Numbered from the stretch's first letter, positions 1 through 7,148 are shown. The stretch: DNA of 46,321 nt from Pseudomonadota bacterium (GCA_023451825.1 JAEXYA010000045.1:1-46321), one strand, 5' to 3'. Numbers and translations: made by a program. The notes: generated by a model from the letters alone, not told the origin.

Positions 1-508
1 ACGAGATGTACGGCTTCGAGAGCGCCCACTGCGGATCGAACTGCGAAACAGCCTTACCGAAGGTGAAGCCAGCGAACTGGATGAAGGCGTAGTCGACTTC
101 GGTGAAGCCGCCAGCGATGTTTTCACGACCCTGCAGGAAGTCGAACTGGATGTTCGCGTAGGTACGAACGACACCGTATTCGGTGGCGGTGCGGGTATCC
201 GTGGTCAGGTTGATGCGCTGACGGGTCGAGATATAATCGCCGGTCCAGGCGCCAGCTGCGCCGGGCTGGCCTTGCCAGAACGGATTGTCGTAGGTAGCGC
301 CGTTGAACGCGGTATCGATACGGATCGCGCCGCCGATCTTGATGCAGGTATCGGTGCCCGGGATATAGTAGAAGCCAGCGCCGTAAAGCGAGCAGACCTT
401 CACATATTCAACGGCCTTGGCCTTGACCGGAAGATCAGCTGCCTGAGCGCCGCCGATGGCCATCAGGCCAGCCGCCGAGCCAAGAATCAGGCTCTTCAGA
501 TTCGTCAT
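1..508 (-). CDS. Omp2-type porin, N-terminal part (truncated by window edge)
   Basis: The reverse strand reads a protein that starts MTNLKSLILGSAAGLMAIGG and continues to the window edge without a stop, so only about 169 N-terminal residues are present. The first about 23 residues are a signal peptide ending AQAAD. The mature part begins with the LPVKAKAVEYVKVC stretch, followed by a CIKIGGAIRIDTAF strand, typical of the alphaproteobacterial Porin_2 (Omp2a/Omp2b) family, which forms trimeric 16-strand beta-barrels for passive solute diffusion across the outer membrane. A strong Shine-Dalgarno GGAGG lies about 8 bases before the ATG and fixes the start. The family assignment is from motif recognition; substrate preference cannot be told. 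Confidence 0.9.
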   Translation of the reverse strand, partial: MTNLKSLILGSAAGLMAIGGAQAADLPVKAKAVEYVKVCSLYGAGFYYIPGTDTCIKIGGAIRIDTAFNGATYDNPFWQGQPGAAGAWTGDYISTRQRINLTTDTRTATEYGVVRTYANIQFDFLQGRENIAGGFTEVDYAFIQFAGFTFGKAVSQFDPQWALSKPYIS

Positions 509-871
509 GTTCAAACCTCCAAGTTTCAAAAAAAGGGAGGGCTCATTCCGTCGGGTTTCCCCGAGGCAGTCCCCCGTCTCCCCAATCCACCGCTGGAGTG
601 CTTCGCGCTTTCGGAAACCCGCATAACGCGAGGCACTCAAGCGAACCACTTCAACGGAGCGAGTCAGGTTGCCCCACCGCCGAGTCGAAGAATGCATGAC
701 CAACTCACATTATCAAAACACTTTGCCGCCTTACTTGAGTGGAAGTTTAGAAGCGTGGCAAACTGGCAACACACAAACTTGTGAGCGAGCGCAGTAAATG
801 CTTGAAATCGTTGGTACTGGCTCGATATTCCGTGAACGCATAACTCTGAGAGCGCCGGTGGAGCTGCCTTA
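509..871. other. Intergenic region between divergent porin and MarR genes
   Basis: These 363 bases hold no convincing gene. Apart from the porin ribosome binding site at its left end, I see no clear hairpin terminator or RNA gene. The right part (about 680-870) is visibly more AT-rich than the core genes, as expected of promoter DNA. Because the porin and the MarR gene diverge from here, both promoters must lie inside it. Confidence 0.5.
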
Positions 872-1339
872 ATGTCCGAGATGGATACCGCCCAGAGCGT
901 GGTGCGCTCGCTTGAAAACATCTCGAAAATATTGGCCGAAACCCAATCTTATTGGGCTGACCCGCTAGGCATCACTGTACCCCAATGGTCCATCTTAACT
1001 GCGATCGCTGAGTTGGACGACGGCAACGGTATACAGCTTGGGGATGTGGCGCGCCGCCTCCGGGTTGACCCCTCCTTTGTGACAGCGCAAACGAAACTCT
1101 TAGAAAAGAACGGGCAGGTTCTTCGTCGCCAGTCCAGCGAAGATGGTCGAGTGATCCTGCTGTCGCTGACTAAACAAGCCGTCAAAGGGCTGGCGGGCAT
1201 CGAGACAAAGCGGTCGGCTCTGAACAGCTTCATTTTCGCCGACTTTAACAAAGCCGATCTCGACGCACTCTCGTCCGCTTTTAGCATTCTAGAGAAGCGG
1301 TTCCAAAAGGCGCCTCTTGTGCTGGCGTTGGACGCATAA
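872..1339 (+). CDS. MarR-family winged-helix transcriptional regulator
   Basis: A 155-residue protein of normal MarR length. The N-terminal helix (about residues 10-35) is followed by a winged helix-turn-helix: a WSILTAIAEL helix, then LGDVARRLRVDPSFVTAQTKLLEKNGQVLRR split over helices 3 and 4, and a wing containing the SSEDGR turn, which matches the DxRxx loop seen in the family. Such proteins bind DNA as dimers and usually repress a divergent neighbour or themselves until a small phenolic or oxidative ligand binds. It diverges from the porin gene, which makes that porin a possible target, but no operator was identified. It ends 48 bases before the convergent stop of the first phage-type gene, so whether it belongs to the chromosome or to the element is unresolved. 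Confidence 0.85.
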   Translation: MSEMDTAQSVVRSLENISKILAETQSYWADPLGITVPQWSILTAIAELDDGNGIQLGDVARRLRVDPSFVTAQTKLLEKNGQVLRRQSSEDGRVILLSLTKQAVKGLAGIETKRSALNSFIFADFNKADLDALSSAFSILEKRFQKAPLVLALDA

Positions 1340-1386
1340 TTGCTCGGCTGTTGCTTTCCACGCCCGACACTTACCGTTAGTTCTGC

Positions 1387-2286
1387 TTAGACAGCTTTCT
1401 TAGCGCGAGCGAACATCCTTCCCCGCGACGGACTGAGTGGCAGGGTTCCATATGCGCTGATACTGTTCCTTCCGTTCGGCAGAACTGGCAGTACGCGAGA
1501 CAACGCCACCTCCTCTGACAGAAACCAAGGCGTCTCCGGCGCTTTTGGCGGGAGGGCGACGAACCTTTCCAGCATTAGCGTTTCGCTGAGCACTACGAGT
1601 CCGCGGTGCCAGGCGGCATAGTCCGCACGGCTATGGACGATGGAGAGCGGCGAGGGTTCGTACCGTAACGGGCAATATGAACCCACGGTGTAGAGGTCTT
1701 TGCCGCGGCATTCGCCAACAATCTTGGCATTTACGCCGCGCTCGGCCCGCACCCGCTTCGGCTGGGGCTGCTTCTCAAACCAGTCCGGTCGAGTGCCCTT
1801 GATGGCATGCATAGCCACCAGCACGTCGGTGCGAATACCAGCCACCATGATGATATCGCGCGGCCGATCAATCGCTGGGCGCTCGGCACCAAGGCCATAC
1901 ATTTTTTTGAGCGCGCGATCGCCGGCAACGCCCCACCCCGTCCGCGGCACACGCTTCGGTGCGGTGCTTGGCGCCACATCGTTGATCGTGATGAGCCCGC
2001 CGAGATCGCCGGCAATAGCGTCCATGCTTGCCTTCCAGTCGATGATCTGCTCGTCCAGCGCGGTCACAGCCCGCTCAATGCGCTCAGCATCCGGGTCTGG
2101 CAGGCCGATAGCCGCATAGCGCTGCCCTGCCCCATGATGAGACTTGTCGATGCCGCCATGATGCTGATTGTCCTGGATGCGATCCCAAATGCCCTCAGCC
2201 GCCGAAACCGCGCGCTTCGATAGCTCATCCCGGAACGCCCACCGCAAGAGCATCTCGATATCCATCTCAACTTTGACCGCGCTCAT
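1387..2286 (-). CDS. Phage-type hypothetical protein
   Basis: A 299-residue protein starting MSAVKVEMDIEMLLRWAFRDE. The ATG at 2286 is preferred over a TTG at 2313 because AGGA sits about 9 bases before it. It resembles an uncharacterised protein that I recall from many alphaproteobacterial prophages, with an N-terminal helical part and a conserved central segment reading RAERGVNAKIVGECRGKDLY; no catalytic motif or membrane segment is apparent. It is the most promoter-distal gene of the leftward set and ends 48 bases from the convergent MarR gene. The position, near the end of the early operon, suggests a regulatory or packaging-adapter role in phages, but that is only inference. No function is assigned. 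Confidence 0.75.
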   Translation of the reverse strand: MSAVKVEMDIEMLLRWAFRDELSKRAVSAAEGIWDRIQDNQHHGGIDKSHHGAGQRYAAIGLPDPDAERIERAVTALDEQIIDWKASMDAIAGDLGGLITINDVAPSTAPKRVPRTGWGVAGDRALKKMYGLGAERPAIDRPRDIIMVAGIRTDVLVAMHAIKGTRPDWFEKQPQPKRVRAERGVNAKIVGECRGKDLYTVGSYCPLRYEPSPLSIVHSRADYAAWHRGLVVLSETLMLERFVALPPKAPETPWFLSEEVALSRVLPVLPNGRNSISAYGTLPLSPSRGRMFARAKKAV

Positions 2287-2348
2287 GTTCTGCTTCCTAT
2301 CTTCCAGTTCCAAAAGTTGAACGCCACGGCCACCGAATCAATTCGTTA

Positions 2349-2654
2349 ATGGTCGGCTGGCAATTAGAGGCGATGACCAACGACACCAGCTTGTTGAAAG
2401 CCAGATACTGCCGATCTGTCCTTCGAACGGCCTCCATAAGCCCGCTCGATGAAGCCAGATTTCTGATCGATCGCCTAAGCACCGAGACCCTGACTATCGG
2501 GACGAGCCGACGATGCGAGATAGCGGAGCGAAACGCCCTCGCTGCGATCATGACTCTCAATGAGCGAATCCGCGAAAGAACCGCTCCAGCCGTAGCCGGC
2601 GAGTGGAAAGCCGCGTCTGACGCCATTGCGGTCTGGATGTCCGAAGCGGGATAG
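2349..2654 (+). CDS. Small hypothetical protein on the opposite strand of the phage operon
   Basis: A 101-residue reading frame with a balanced amino-acid composition (ARFLIDRLSTETLTIG, then NALAAIMTLNERIRE, then VAGEWKAASDAIAVW), mostly predicted helix. The ATG at 2349 lacks a clear ribosome binding site; an internal ATG at 2373 follows AGAGG closely and could be the real start. The frame runs against all surrounding genes, which are on the minus strand. A competing minus-strand frame covers the same DNA but looks like an arginine- and serine-rich shadow. I do not recognise the family. Together with the gene at 2738 it looks like an independently acquired pair. Confidence 0.5.
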   Translation: MVGWQLEAMTNDTSLLKARYCRSVLRTASISPLDEARFLIDRLSTETLTIGTSRRCEIAERNALAAIMTLNERIRERTAPAVAGEWKAASDAIAVWMSEAG

Positions 2655-2737
2655 GCGCACGCCGTCCATTTTACCGCCAGGATTCCAGCAATAGGCCCGC
2701 CTTTCCGAAATCGGATCAGCGGTTCGTTTACAATTGA

Positions 2738-2986
2738 ATGATGACCTCGCGCTGCCAAGTTTTCGCGAAAGGCAACTACATGACCCGAGAATTGCGTTCT
2801 GCGAGCCAGCTGATCGACCTCATCCGACACGGATTGGGGCAGCGAGATATCCTCGTCGAGATCCGACGAGACCACTGCGACGGCTGGCAGCCCGTCATCA
2901 CCGCGGCGCCTATGGTAGTGTTGGGGCTTCAGCGTCGAGCCGACGAAATAGCTAAGGTGCTTCGGGCTAAATACGAGCTGCGCTGA
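2738..2986 (+). CDS. Small hypothetical protein, second opposite-strand gene
   Basis: Up to 82 residues from ATG 2738; the more likely start is ATG 2780 (68 residues, MTRELRSASQLIDLIRHGLG), which follows GAAAGG at normal distance. The pattern is amphipathic helix, then a short VEIRRDHCDGWQPVITAAP beta segment, then a long C-terminal helix ending AKVLRAKYELR; this looks like a folded small domain. I recall similar short proteins scattered in rhizobial genomes but can give no function. It follows the 2349 gene by 83 bases on the same strand and stops 5 bases before the convergent end of the 2992 gene. Confidence 0.55.
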   Translation: MMTSRCQVFAKGNYMTRELRSASQLIDLIRHGLGQRDILVEIRRDHCDGWQPVITAAPMVVLGLQRRADEIAKVLRAKYELR

Positions 2987-2991
2987 CACCG

Positions 2992-3555
2992 TCATGCTGC
3001 ATCCTCTGCTGATGGGGGAAGCTTCTCGCCGGTGGCTTCGTCGTAGCCGGGCGGGATGCGCTTCATGAAAAACGCGCCGTTTCGCTTCGTGACGCCTTCC
3101 TTGGTGAAGTCGTAGACGCGAATCCTGAGATTGTGGTCGGCCGCGAAGCTGAGGTTTGCCCGCAGCTCCGGGGTATCCTCTTCGGCGAACCACCATGAAT
3201 CGGTGATGCGCAGGCCAGTGTTCGGGCAGATGCCCTCTTCGGCCATGATGCCCGGAGGGCAACGGCAGGACCGCGAACCCGGCGCGCTTCCTGCCCAACG
3301 CGGCCAAGTGGATTCGTTCACGACGAAGCGCTGGACGTCCGCCAATAGCCTGTCCATCGTCGCCGTCGCGCACGTCTGGCCCGGCGCGCGGCGCACGCGG
3401 GTATCGACTGCTTCGATCTCGAGATCAGACAGGATTCTGGCGAGCTGCGGGGTCATAGCCGCGGCAGCCCGAGGACTATGGCGCATATGGCGATGCCCCA
3501 TAGGATCATGATCACCGTGAATTCTGACGTCGTTGGGGGGCTTGTTCCAGCTCAT
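2992..3555 (-). CDS. Hypothetical protein of the leftward phage operon
   Basis: A 187-residue frame starting MSWNKPPNDVRIHGDHD, preceded by AAGGAAG at good spacing. The second half (from CRCPPGIMAEEG to PPGYDEATGEKLPPSAEDAA) looks well folded, with NLRIRVYDFTKEGVTKRNGAFF as strands and turns. The first half is less convincing, and a second start at 3456 (MTPQLARILSDLEIEAV) is possible. That ATG overlaps the stop of a 20-residue hydrophobic frame containing ILWGIAICAIVLGL, so two overlapping small genes instead of one long gene is a real alternative. No family recognised. Confidence 0.55.
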   Translation of the reverse strand: MSWNKPPNDVRIHGDHDPMGHRHMRHSPRAAAAMTPQLARILSDLEIEAVDTRVRRAPGQTCATATMDRLLADVQRFVVNESTWPRWAGSAPGSRSCRCPPGIMAEEGICPNTGLRITDSWWFAEEDTPELRANLSFAADHNLRIRVYDFTKEGVTKRNGAFFMKRIPPGYDEATGEKLPPSAEDAA

Positions 3556-3568
3556 CGCTTCCTTGCCT

Positions 3569-3919
3569 TCAGAACGCAGGCGCTGCATCGGGGTCACGCG
3601 CGACTCGCTGGATGCGATACGTGCCGGCATCGAACCGGATCGGACCAATCAGCGAGTCGTGCTGCAGGTCGATCTTCTGACCGGCGGCCTCGACTACTTC
3701 GAATCCGCCTTCTGCCAGCCAAGCGATGATGGCATCTGCGTCGTACGCGAAATCCTCTGCCGGCAGATCGTGGCCGTATGTGGCGAGCATATTGCTCTTC
3801 ATCGCGCTGATTAGAGCTTCCCGCGGACATCGATTCTGATATCCTTTCGCCGGACGCGCCGGATCAGCCACTATATCGTTGCGAACCACTTCCCGTTGGC
3901 GCCGGCGCGTCGCTTTCAT
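3569..3919 (-). CDS. Hypothetical phage protein
   Basis: A 116-residue protein starting MKATRRRQREVVRND. The start at 3919 is chosen because CAGGAA precedes it and because its ATG overlaps the stop of the upstream gene by four bases (ATGA), which points to coupled translation. The N-terminus is strongly basic and the rest acidic, with a helical AYDADAIIAWLAEGGFEVVE segment. No known domain recognised. It sits in the middle of a chain of small overlapping genes on the minus strand typical of a phage early region. Confidence 0.65.
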   Translation of the reverse strand: MKATRRRQREVVRNDIVADPARPAKGYQNRCPREALISAMKSNMLATYGHDLPAEDFAYDADAIIAWLAEGGFEVVEAAGQKIDLQHDSLIGPIRFDAGTYRIQRVARDPDAAPAF

Positions 3920-4161
3920 GATAGATTCCTGTCCGGCTTGTATGGCCGCCAATACCGAGGGCCGCAGTCGCGGTCCTCGCTCCAGGTGAAATGTCCGCCT
4001 GGGCATTCCCAAATCCCCTCAGTGAGCGACGCGAGTGGATTGAAGCCGTCGGCGTTCCAGCGCATCGGAAAGGCCCCGCAGTCGGGATCCATCACTTCGA
4101 TCAGCGTGCCGTCGCGCGGCGCTGTTCGTATCTCCTGATAATCGTTATCGAGCTGGGACAT
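3916..4161 (-). CDS. Small phage protein of the TAPRDGT type (DUF551-like)
   Basis: An 81-residue protein beginning MSQLDNDYQEIRTAPRDGT. The TAPRDGT signature near the N-terminus followed by aromatic-rich strands (GIWECPGGHFTW, RYWRPY) is the pattern of small DUF551-like proteins found in many phage early operons; their function is unknown. The ATG at 4161 follows GGAG at about 7 bases. Its start overlaps the upstream gene by 17 bases and its stop overlaps the downstream start by four, so it is embedded in a tightly packed operon. Confidence 0.7.
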   Translation of the reverse strand: MSQLDNDYQEIRTAPRDGTLIEVMDPDCGAFPMRWNADGFNPLASLTEGIWECPGGHFTWSEDRDCGPRYWRPYKPDRNLS

Positions 4162-4345
4162 CACCAAGCTCCTTTAAACGATCGCCGCGACTGAGCGGCT
4201 CATCCGCCATCTCCGTCCATTCCTGCATAGTGCGGATCATGGGGTAGCACCCCGGTCGGCGGCAGAGTACGTAGGCGACACCGTCGACGATGAGGTCCAG
4301 CTTTCCGTGCTCGTCATATTTGGTTCTGATGACTGCATTGCTCAT
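4145..4345 (-). CDS. Small hypothetical phage protein
   Basis: A 66-residue protein (MSNAVIRTKYDEHGKLDLIV at the start). Two short strands, DLIVDGVAYVLCRR, are followed by a helix containing MIRTMQEWTEMAD. The ATG forms an ATGA overlap with the stop of the 246-residue gene upstream. Two cysteines are present but not in a recognisable metal site. No family recognised; real coding is supported by the overlap chain on both sides. Confidence 0.65.
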   Translation of the reverse strand: MSNAVIRTKYDEHGKLDLIVDGVAYVLCRRPGCYPMIRTMQEWTEMADEPLSRGDRLKELGDVPAR

Positions 4346-5082
4346 GACGCCAACCCAAGCTCTGTTCGAACCTCGGCTATCACTTCCTGGTCAAACATCG
4401 AGATGTCATCCATCGGATCGAGCGGGCCGGTCGGCGCCGGGCGCGAAAGTATGCCTCGGACCATCTCCTTTTCGCGCAGGCGGCTCTGCCGACGACGCTC
4501 AGTTTCCGCATCGATTTTTGCGCGGCGCCGAGCGGTCAGCTGCGGAATCTCGTCCAGAAGTTCAGCGGCTCGCTCTCGCAAGAGCTGCTCGTCCTTCACC
4601 AGCTCGAGCACGTCCGCAATCTCGGTTTTGGGACGATACTGCGGACGCGGTTCGTTGATCACCCGCTTGAACGCGAAGCGAAGGGCCCCGACGCTTGGCT
4701 GCAGAGCGCAAACCCGCTCGGTCATTTGCAGCCAGAAGATATCCTTGTCGGCAACATCGCGGAATTCGCGCCGACACTCGATCAGCAGGGCCACCTGGCC
4801 GCGCACGTCGTCGATGGTTGCCAACTGCAGTTCTTGCTCGATGGCTTCCCGTAGGCCGGCGCCACCGGACGAAGACAACGGTTCTGCCCGGCGCTCGACC
4901 ATTTCGAATTCGAGGTCGCCGTGAGCCTCACCGAGGGCGGCGCGAATGTTGCGCAGCTCGAGCATCTCCATCCGCAGCAGCTCGTCGGACGGCTTCTGCG
5001 GATACTGCGGTTCATTGCCGCCACCGCCGGCCGGCACGCGACCCGAGGGCTTGGCGAGAACGAGTTCAACGATCTTGGTCAT
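4342..5082 (-). CDS. Hypothetical helical phage protein
   Basis: A 246-residue protein. A flexible glycine- and proline-rich start (about residues 15-33) leads into long charged helices: RMEMLELRNIRAALGE, DDVRGQVALLIECRREFRDV and, near 165-205, a continuous LRERAAELLDEIPQ to RRQSRLREKEMV stretch likely to form a coiled coil. No catalytic motif is seen. Its ATG overlaps the stop of the DUF1376 gene by four bases, so it may act with that replication-type protein, but this is inferred only from position. Confidence 0.65.
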   Translation of the reverse strand: MTKIVELVLAKPSGRVPAGGGGNEPQYPQKPSDELLRMEMLELRNIRAALGEAHGDLEFEMVERRAEPLSSSGGAGLREAIEQELQLATIDDVRGQVALLIECRREFRDVADKDIFWLQMTERVCALQPSVGALRFAFKRVINEPRPQYRPKTEIADVLELVKDEQLLRERAAELLDEIPQLTARRRAKIDAETERRRQSRLREKEMVRGILSRPAPTGPLDPMDDISMFDQEVIAEVRTELGLAS

Positions 5083-6044
5083 TGCTGGTCCTTGAGATAG
5101 GCGCTGTTCTGCAGAAATCGCTGCGATGTAGACGAGAGCATTCCGAACCCGTTGGCATCGGGCGGCTTGTCGGGCTCATCCAGCCAGCAGCTGTTGTTCA
5201 GCCACGTGGTGGGGTACTTCGTGTATTTCGGATCTGTGCCGGCCTTCTCGGCCGCATAGCGCAGCGCGCCATCCAACAACTGCGCTTCGGTCGCCTGCCC
5301 GGCCTGCACGATCGCCGCGTAACGCTTCTTCGCGCCGCCCTTGGCCTTCTTCAGCGGATAGGCTGACCACCACGCCTCGAAGCCCGGGGTGGCGGCGTCG
5401 ATTGCTCGATGTCGCGTATCATCGGCTGGCACCAGCGCCGTCCCTCGCGCGCGCGGCAACGCGGGTTGATCTTTGCCAAGATCTCCGAACAACGGCGTCT
5501 CGGCTGGTGGTGATGGTTGTGTCGCCGATAAAGGAGCGGCTCGCTCAACCTGACCAGCATCATCACTCGAGGAGTGAGTCTTATCTTCTCTACTCTCTTC
5601 TTGTCTTGTCTTTTCTAGTCTAGTCTTCTCTGTTCGATTTTGTTGAAGCGTCGCTTCGCTGTCGTCATTGTTTTCGTTGGAAGAATTCTCACTGCTGGAA
5701 TGTTCTGCGGAATTCTTGCGGGCCTTTCCCGAATTCTTGCCGCCTTTTGCTGCGTTCTTGCGGTTTTCTGAGACGTTTTCGAGCTCCAAAACTGCGCGTG
5801 AGTTGGATAAACGGCCTTCAATTTCGACAAGCTTCCCAGCGTCCGTGAGCTCCTTGAGGTTGCCTCGGAATGCCTTCACCGATTGATTGCAGCTACCGGC
5901 AAGATATCGCTCGTTGAGCGCGATCGGCCCCTCGTTCACATAGATCTGCTGACAGATGACGTGATATGCGCGGTAGGCGCCATCGCTGAGGCTGGCTGTG
6001 CCATCCATCCAGGCGGGAATGTCGTGTTTGTACCAGGCGACCAT
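5079..6044 (-). CDS. DUF1376 replication-type phage protein
   Basis: A 321-residue protein. Residues 1-90 form the DUF1376 domain (MVAWYKHDIPAWMDGTASLS, then a YRAYHVICQQIY helix), a winged-helix-like module common in phage and rhizobial early regions. The middle (about 100-215) is low complexity, rich in S, N, E, K and R, with short repeats such as EKTRLEKTRQ. The C-terminal part has the FEAWWSAYPLKKAKGGAKKRY motif and YTKYPTTWLNN, which recur at the C-terminus of phage replication-initiator or helicase-loader-like proteins. A role in starting replication of the element is therefore likely but not shown. The repetitive middle is encoded by a long purine tract (template about 5578-5640). Confidence 0.75.
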   Translation of the reverse strand: MVAWYKHDIPAWMDGTASLSDGAYRAYHVICQQIYVNEGPIALNERYLAGSCNQSVKAFRGNLKELTDAGKLVEIEGRLSNSRAVLELENVSENRKNAAKGGKNSGKARKNSAEHSSSENSSNENNDDSEATLQQNRTEKTRLEKTRQEESREDKTHSSSDDAGQVERAAPLSATQPSPPAETPLFGDLGKDQPALPRARGTALVPADDTRHRAIDAATPGFEAWWSAYPLKKAKGGAKKRYAAIVQAGQATEAQLLDGALRYAAEKAGTDPKYTKYPTTWLNNSCWLDEPDKPPDANGFGMLSSTSQRFLQNSAYLKDQQ

Positions 6045-6250
6045 CAGCTTGCCTTGGCGATCTCAACAAGTTTTTTGATGAGGACAGGCAGGCACTGGGA
6101 CGCGATGAATACGACATTGTCATCATCGCCATGTGCTGATTTCTGCTGCAGGACGATCTGACCAAGCGTGTTGACGTACACAGCGGTCGCCGGCTGCTCT
6201 CGCAAGAAAACGGCGTCCTCGTCGTTCTTCCAATCGAATTTCTCACTCAT
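6044..6250 (-). CDS. Small hypothetical phage protein
   Basis: A 68-residue protein (MSEKFDWKNDEDAVFLREQP at the start). Alternating hydrophobic residues in TAVYVNTLGQIVLQQ and NVVFIASQCLPVLIKKLVEI suggest two strands and a helix. The final base of its stop codon region overlaps the ATG of the DUF1376 gene (TGATG). Its own start lies inside the end of the upstream frame, again consistent with coupled translation. No family recognised. Confidence 0.65.
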   Translation of the reverse strand: MSEKFDWKNDEDAVFLREQPATAVYVNTLGQIVLQQKSAHGDDDNVVFIASQCLPVLIKKLVEIAKAS

Positions 6251-6404
6251 CGTTGGCCTCCTGTATCCAGGGCGCGATCCATTCAGCTGCGTCGCCGAAG
6301 AGGTTGCCGAACGAGATTAAGGCGAGCGCGAGGTTGGTCCGCACCTTGCGCGGCAATCCGCGACTCCATCTTGAGGAGCCGGGTTCTGAGGTCGTGGAGT
6401 TCAT
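6243..6404 (-). CDS. Possible overlapping small hydrophobic protein
   Basis: A 53-residue frame (MNSTTSEPGSSRWSRGLPRK) whose ATG follows GGAAGAGGAAG, and whose stop overlaps the next ATG by a few bases. It has a hydrophobic C-terminal half (LALALISFGNLFGDAAEWIA) that could be one membrane-associated helix. It overlaps the end of the 6283-6618 gene in another frame by about 120 bases. Alternatives are that it is the true C-terminus of that gene after a frameshift, or a shadow. The ribosome binding site and the tight junction favour a real gene. Confidence 0.4.
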   Translation of the reverse strand: MNSTTSEPGSSRWSRGLPRKVRTNLALALISFGNLFGDAAEWIAPWIQEANDE

Positions 6405-6618
6405 TGCGCGCTTCCTCTTCCCGCTTAGCTTGCAGGGCTTGTTCGATCTGTCGGGCTTCGTGCGCGTCAATCCGGCGGGCCTTCCCATACCAGACGTCAA
6501 ATGCGCGGGTGTAACTAAGACCAGCCTGCCGGGCGGCGCGCAGAATGGCGGTCTTGACCAAGTCGCCGACCGGGCGGGGTTCGGCGAGTTCGCGGAGAGC
6601 GTCGGCGTAGGTGCTCAT
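6283..6618 (-). CDS. Hypothetical phage protein with N-terminal helix-turn-helix-like region
   Basis: A 111-residue protein (MSTYADALRELAEPRPVGDL at the start). The segment VKTAILRAARQAGLSYTRAF followed by DVWYGKARRI looks like a compact DNA-binding helical unit, and EARQIEQALQAKREEEARNE followed by LHDLRTRLLKME is a coiled coil. I recall close relatives in bradyrhizobial prophages, always near the Cro-like gene. A strong GGGAGG precedes the ATG. It is the first gene after the Cro-like gene, behind a palindromic operator-like site, so it may be a second regulator of the leftward operon. Confidence 0.65.
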   Translation of the reverse strand: MSTYADALRELAEPRPVGDLVKTAILRAARQAGLSYTRAFDVWYGKARRIDAHEARQIEQALQAKREEEARNELHDLRTRLLKMESRIAAQGADQPRARLNLVRQPLRRRS

Positions 6619-6624
6619 CGCCGC

Positions 6625-6652
6625 CTCCCAAGGATTTTGGGAGATCTCCCAA
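6625..6652. promoter_or_regulatory. Palindromic operator-like site with three half-sites
   Basis: Three CTCCCAA half-sites in alternating orientation occupy 6625-6631, 6637-6643 and 6646-6652. The last two form the perfect 16-base palindrome TTGGGAGATCTCCCAA. The cluster lies just upstream of the ribosome binding site of the gene starting at 6618, between it and the Cro-like gene. It is most simply read as a binding site for a dimeric regulator, or as an mRNA hairpin upstream of that gene. Confidence 0.55.
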
Positions 6653-6754
6653 GCCTAAAGGCAAATAAACGCTGCACGAATTCCACTCCCAGATACGAGG
6701 TCAGCGATGAAAATAGATCAGAACAGCAGCACCCTTCCCCTTCGACAGGGAGGG

Positions 6755-7096
6755 TCAGTTCGACTCGGTGGTCTCAGGAACGCGCGCGTCGACGCCAACA
6801 GCGTCAGACGGCGGGAGGCGATCAGGGCTTTCTACGCGGACGAGGTCGCCGCCCTGCGCGCCCTTGGAGAGGACTACGTCGCGCTCAGACGGGGCGGCGG
6901 GCTGGTACTGAATTGATCGCTCAACGGCAGCCTCTATTTTTGCCCATGTCACGAACGTAGGACTGCTTAGGCCCGCCTTCCAGCGCGCCCAATTGGACGG
7001 GGCGACACCCGCCGATTTGCAGATCTGTCGGATCGACACTCGTTCGGACCGAGCGCTCCGCTCAATTCGATTGATTTCAGCTTGCAAATTCACCAT
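6755..7096 (-). CDS. Cro-like helix-turn-helix regulator
   Basis: A 113-residue protein starting MVNLQAEINRIERSARSERV. Residues about 18-42 (SIRQICKSAGVAPSNWARWK) form a helix-turn-helix of the lambda-repressor type with the conserved A-G-V-A-P turn; the C-terminal half is polar and probably flexible. It diverges from the CI-like gene over 85 bases that contain three operators, which is the classical cro/cI layout. No Shine-Dalgarno is present: a promoter TTGATG - 17 bases - CATAAA places the transcription start on the A of the ATG, so the mRNA is probably leaderless. It would head the leftward early operon and repress the CI-like gene. Confidence 0.75.
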   Translation of the reverse strand: MVNLQAEINRIERSARSERVSIRQICKSAGVAPSNWARWKAGLSSPTFVTWAKIEAAVERSIQYQPAAPSERDVVLSKGAQGGDLVRVESPDRLPPSDAVGVDARVPETTESN

Positions 7097-7115
7097 AGGC
7101 GCTTTTATGCGCCTA
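7096..7115. promoter_or_regulatory. Operator O1 and -10 region of the Cro-like promoter
   Basis: TAGGCGCTTTTATGCGCCTA is an inverted repeat with 7-base arms and fits GCGC-N6-GCGC. It covers the start codon of the Cro-like gene and contains the -10 box (CATAAA read leftward, 7104-7109). The -35 box TTGATG (7127-7132) lies 17 bases away. Confidence 0.65.
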
Positions 7116-7130
7116 TATTCACCCTGCATC

Positions 7131-7148
7131 AAGCGCAAAGATGCGCGT
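7131..7148. promoter_or_regulatory. Operator O2 between the two divergent promoters
   Basis: AAGCGCAAAGATGCGCGT matches the 18-base site at 8017 in 14 positions and has GCGC half-sites around an AT-rich centre. It overlaps the edge of the leftward -35 box and the start of the rightward -35 box (TTTTGC, 7148-7153). Its centre is 34 bases from O1 and 35 from O3. Confidence 0.6.

Noticed and set aside
272..784. Plus-strand frame across the porin start and the intergenic region
   Set aside because: Its first half is antisense to a clear porin signal peptide, and it has no ribosome binding site.
2297..2995. Minus-strand frame of 232 residues starting with an ATGA overlap at 2995
   Set aside because: It is rich in R and S with no hydrophobic pattern and lies opposite two better small plus-strand frames. 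The neat ATGA overlap keeps it as an outside possibility.
6707..6916. 69-residue plus-strand frame opposite the Cro-like gene
   Set aside because: Arginine-rich shadow of the Cro-like gene C-terminus, with no neighbours on that strand.
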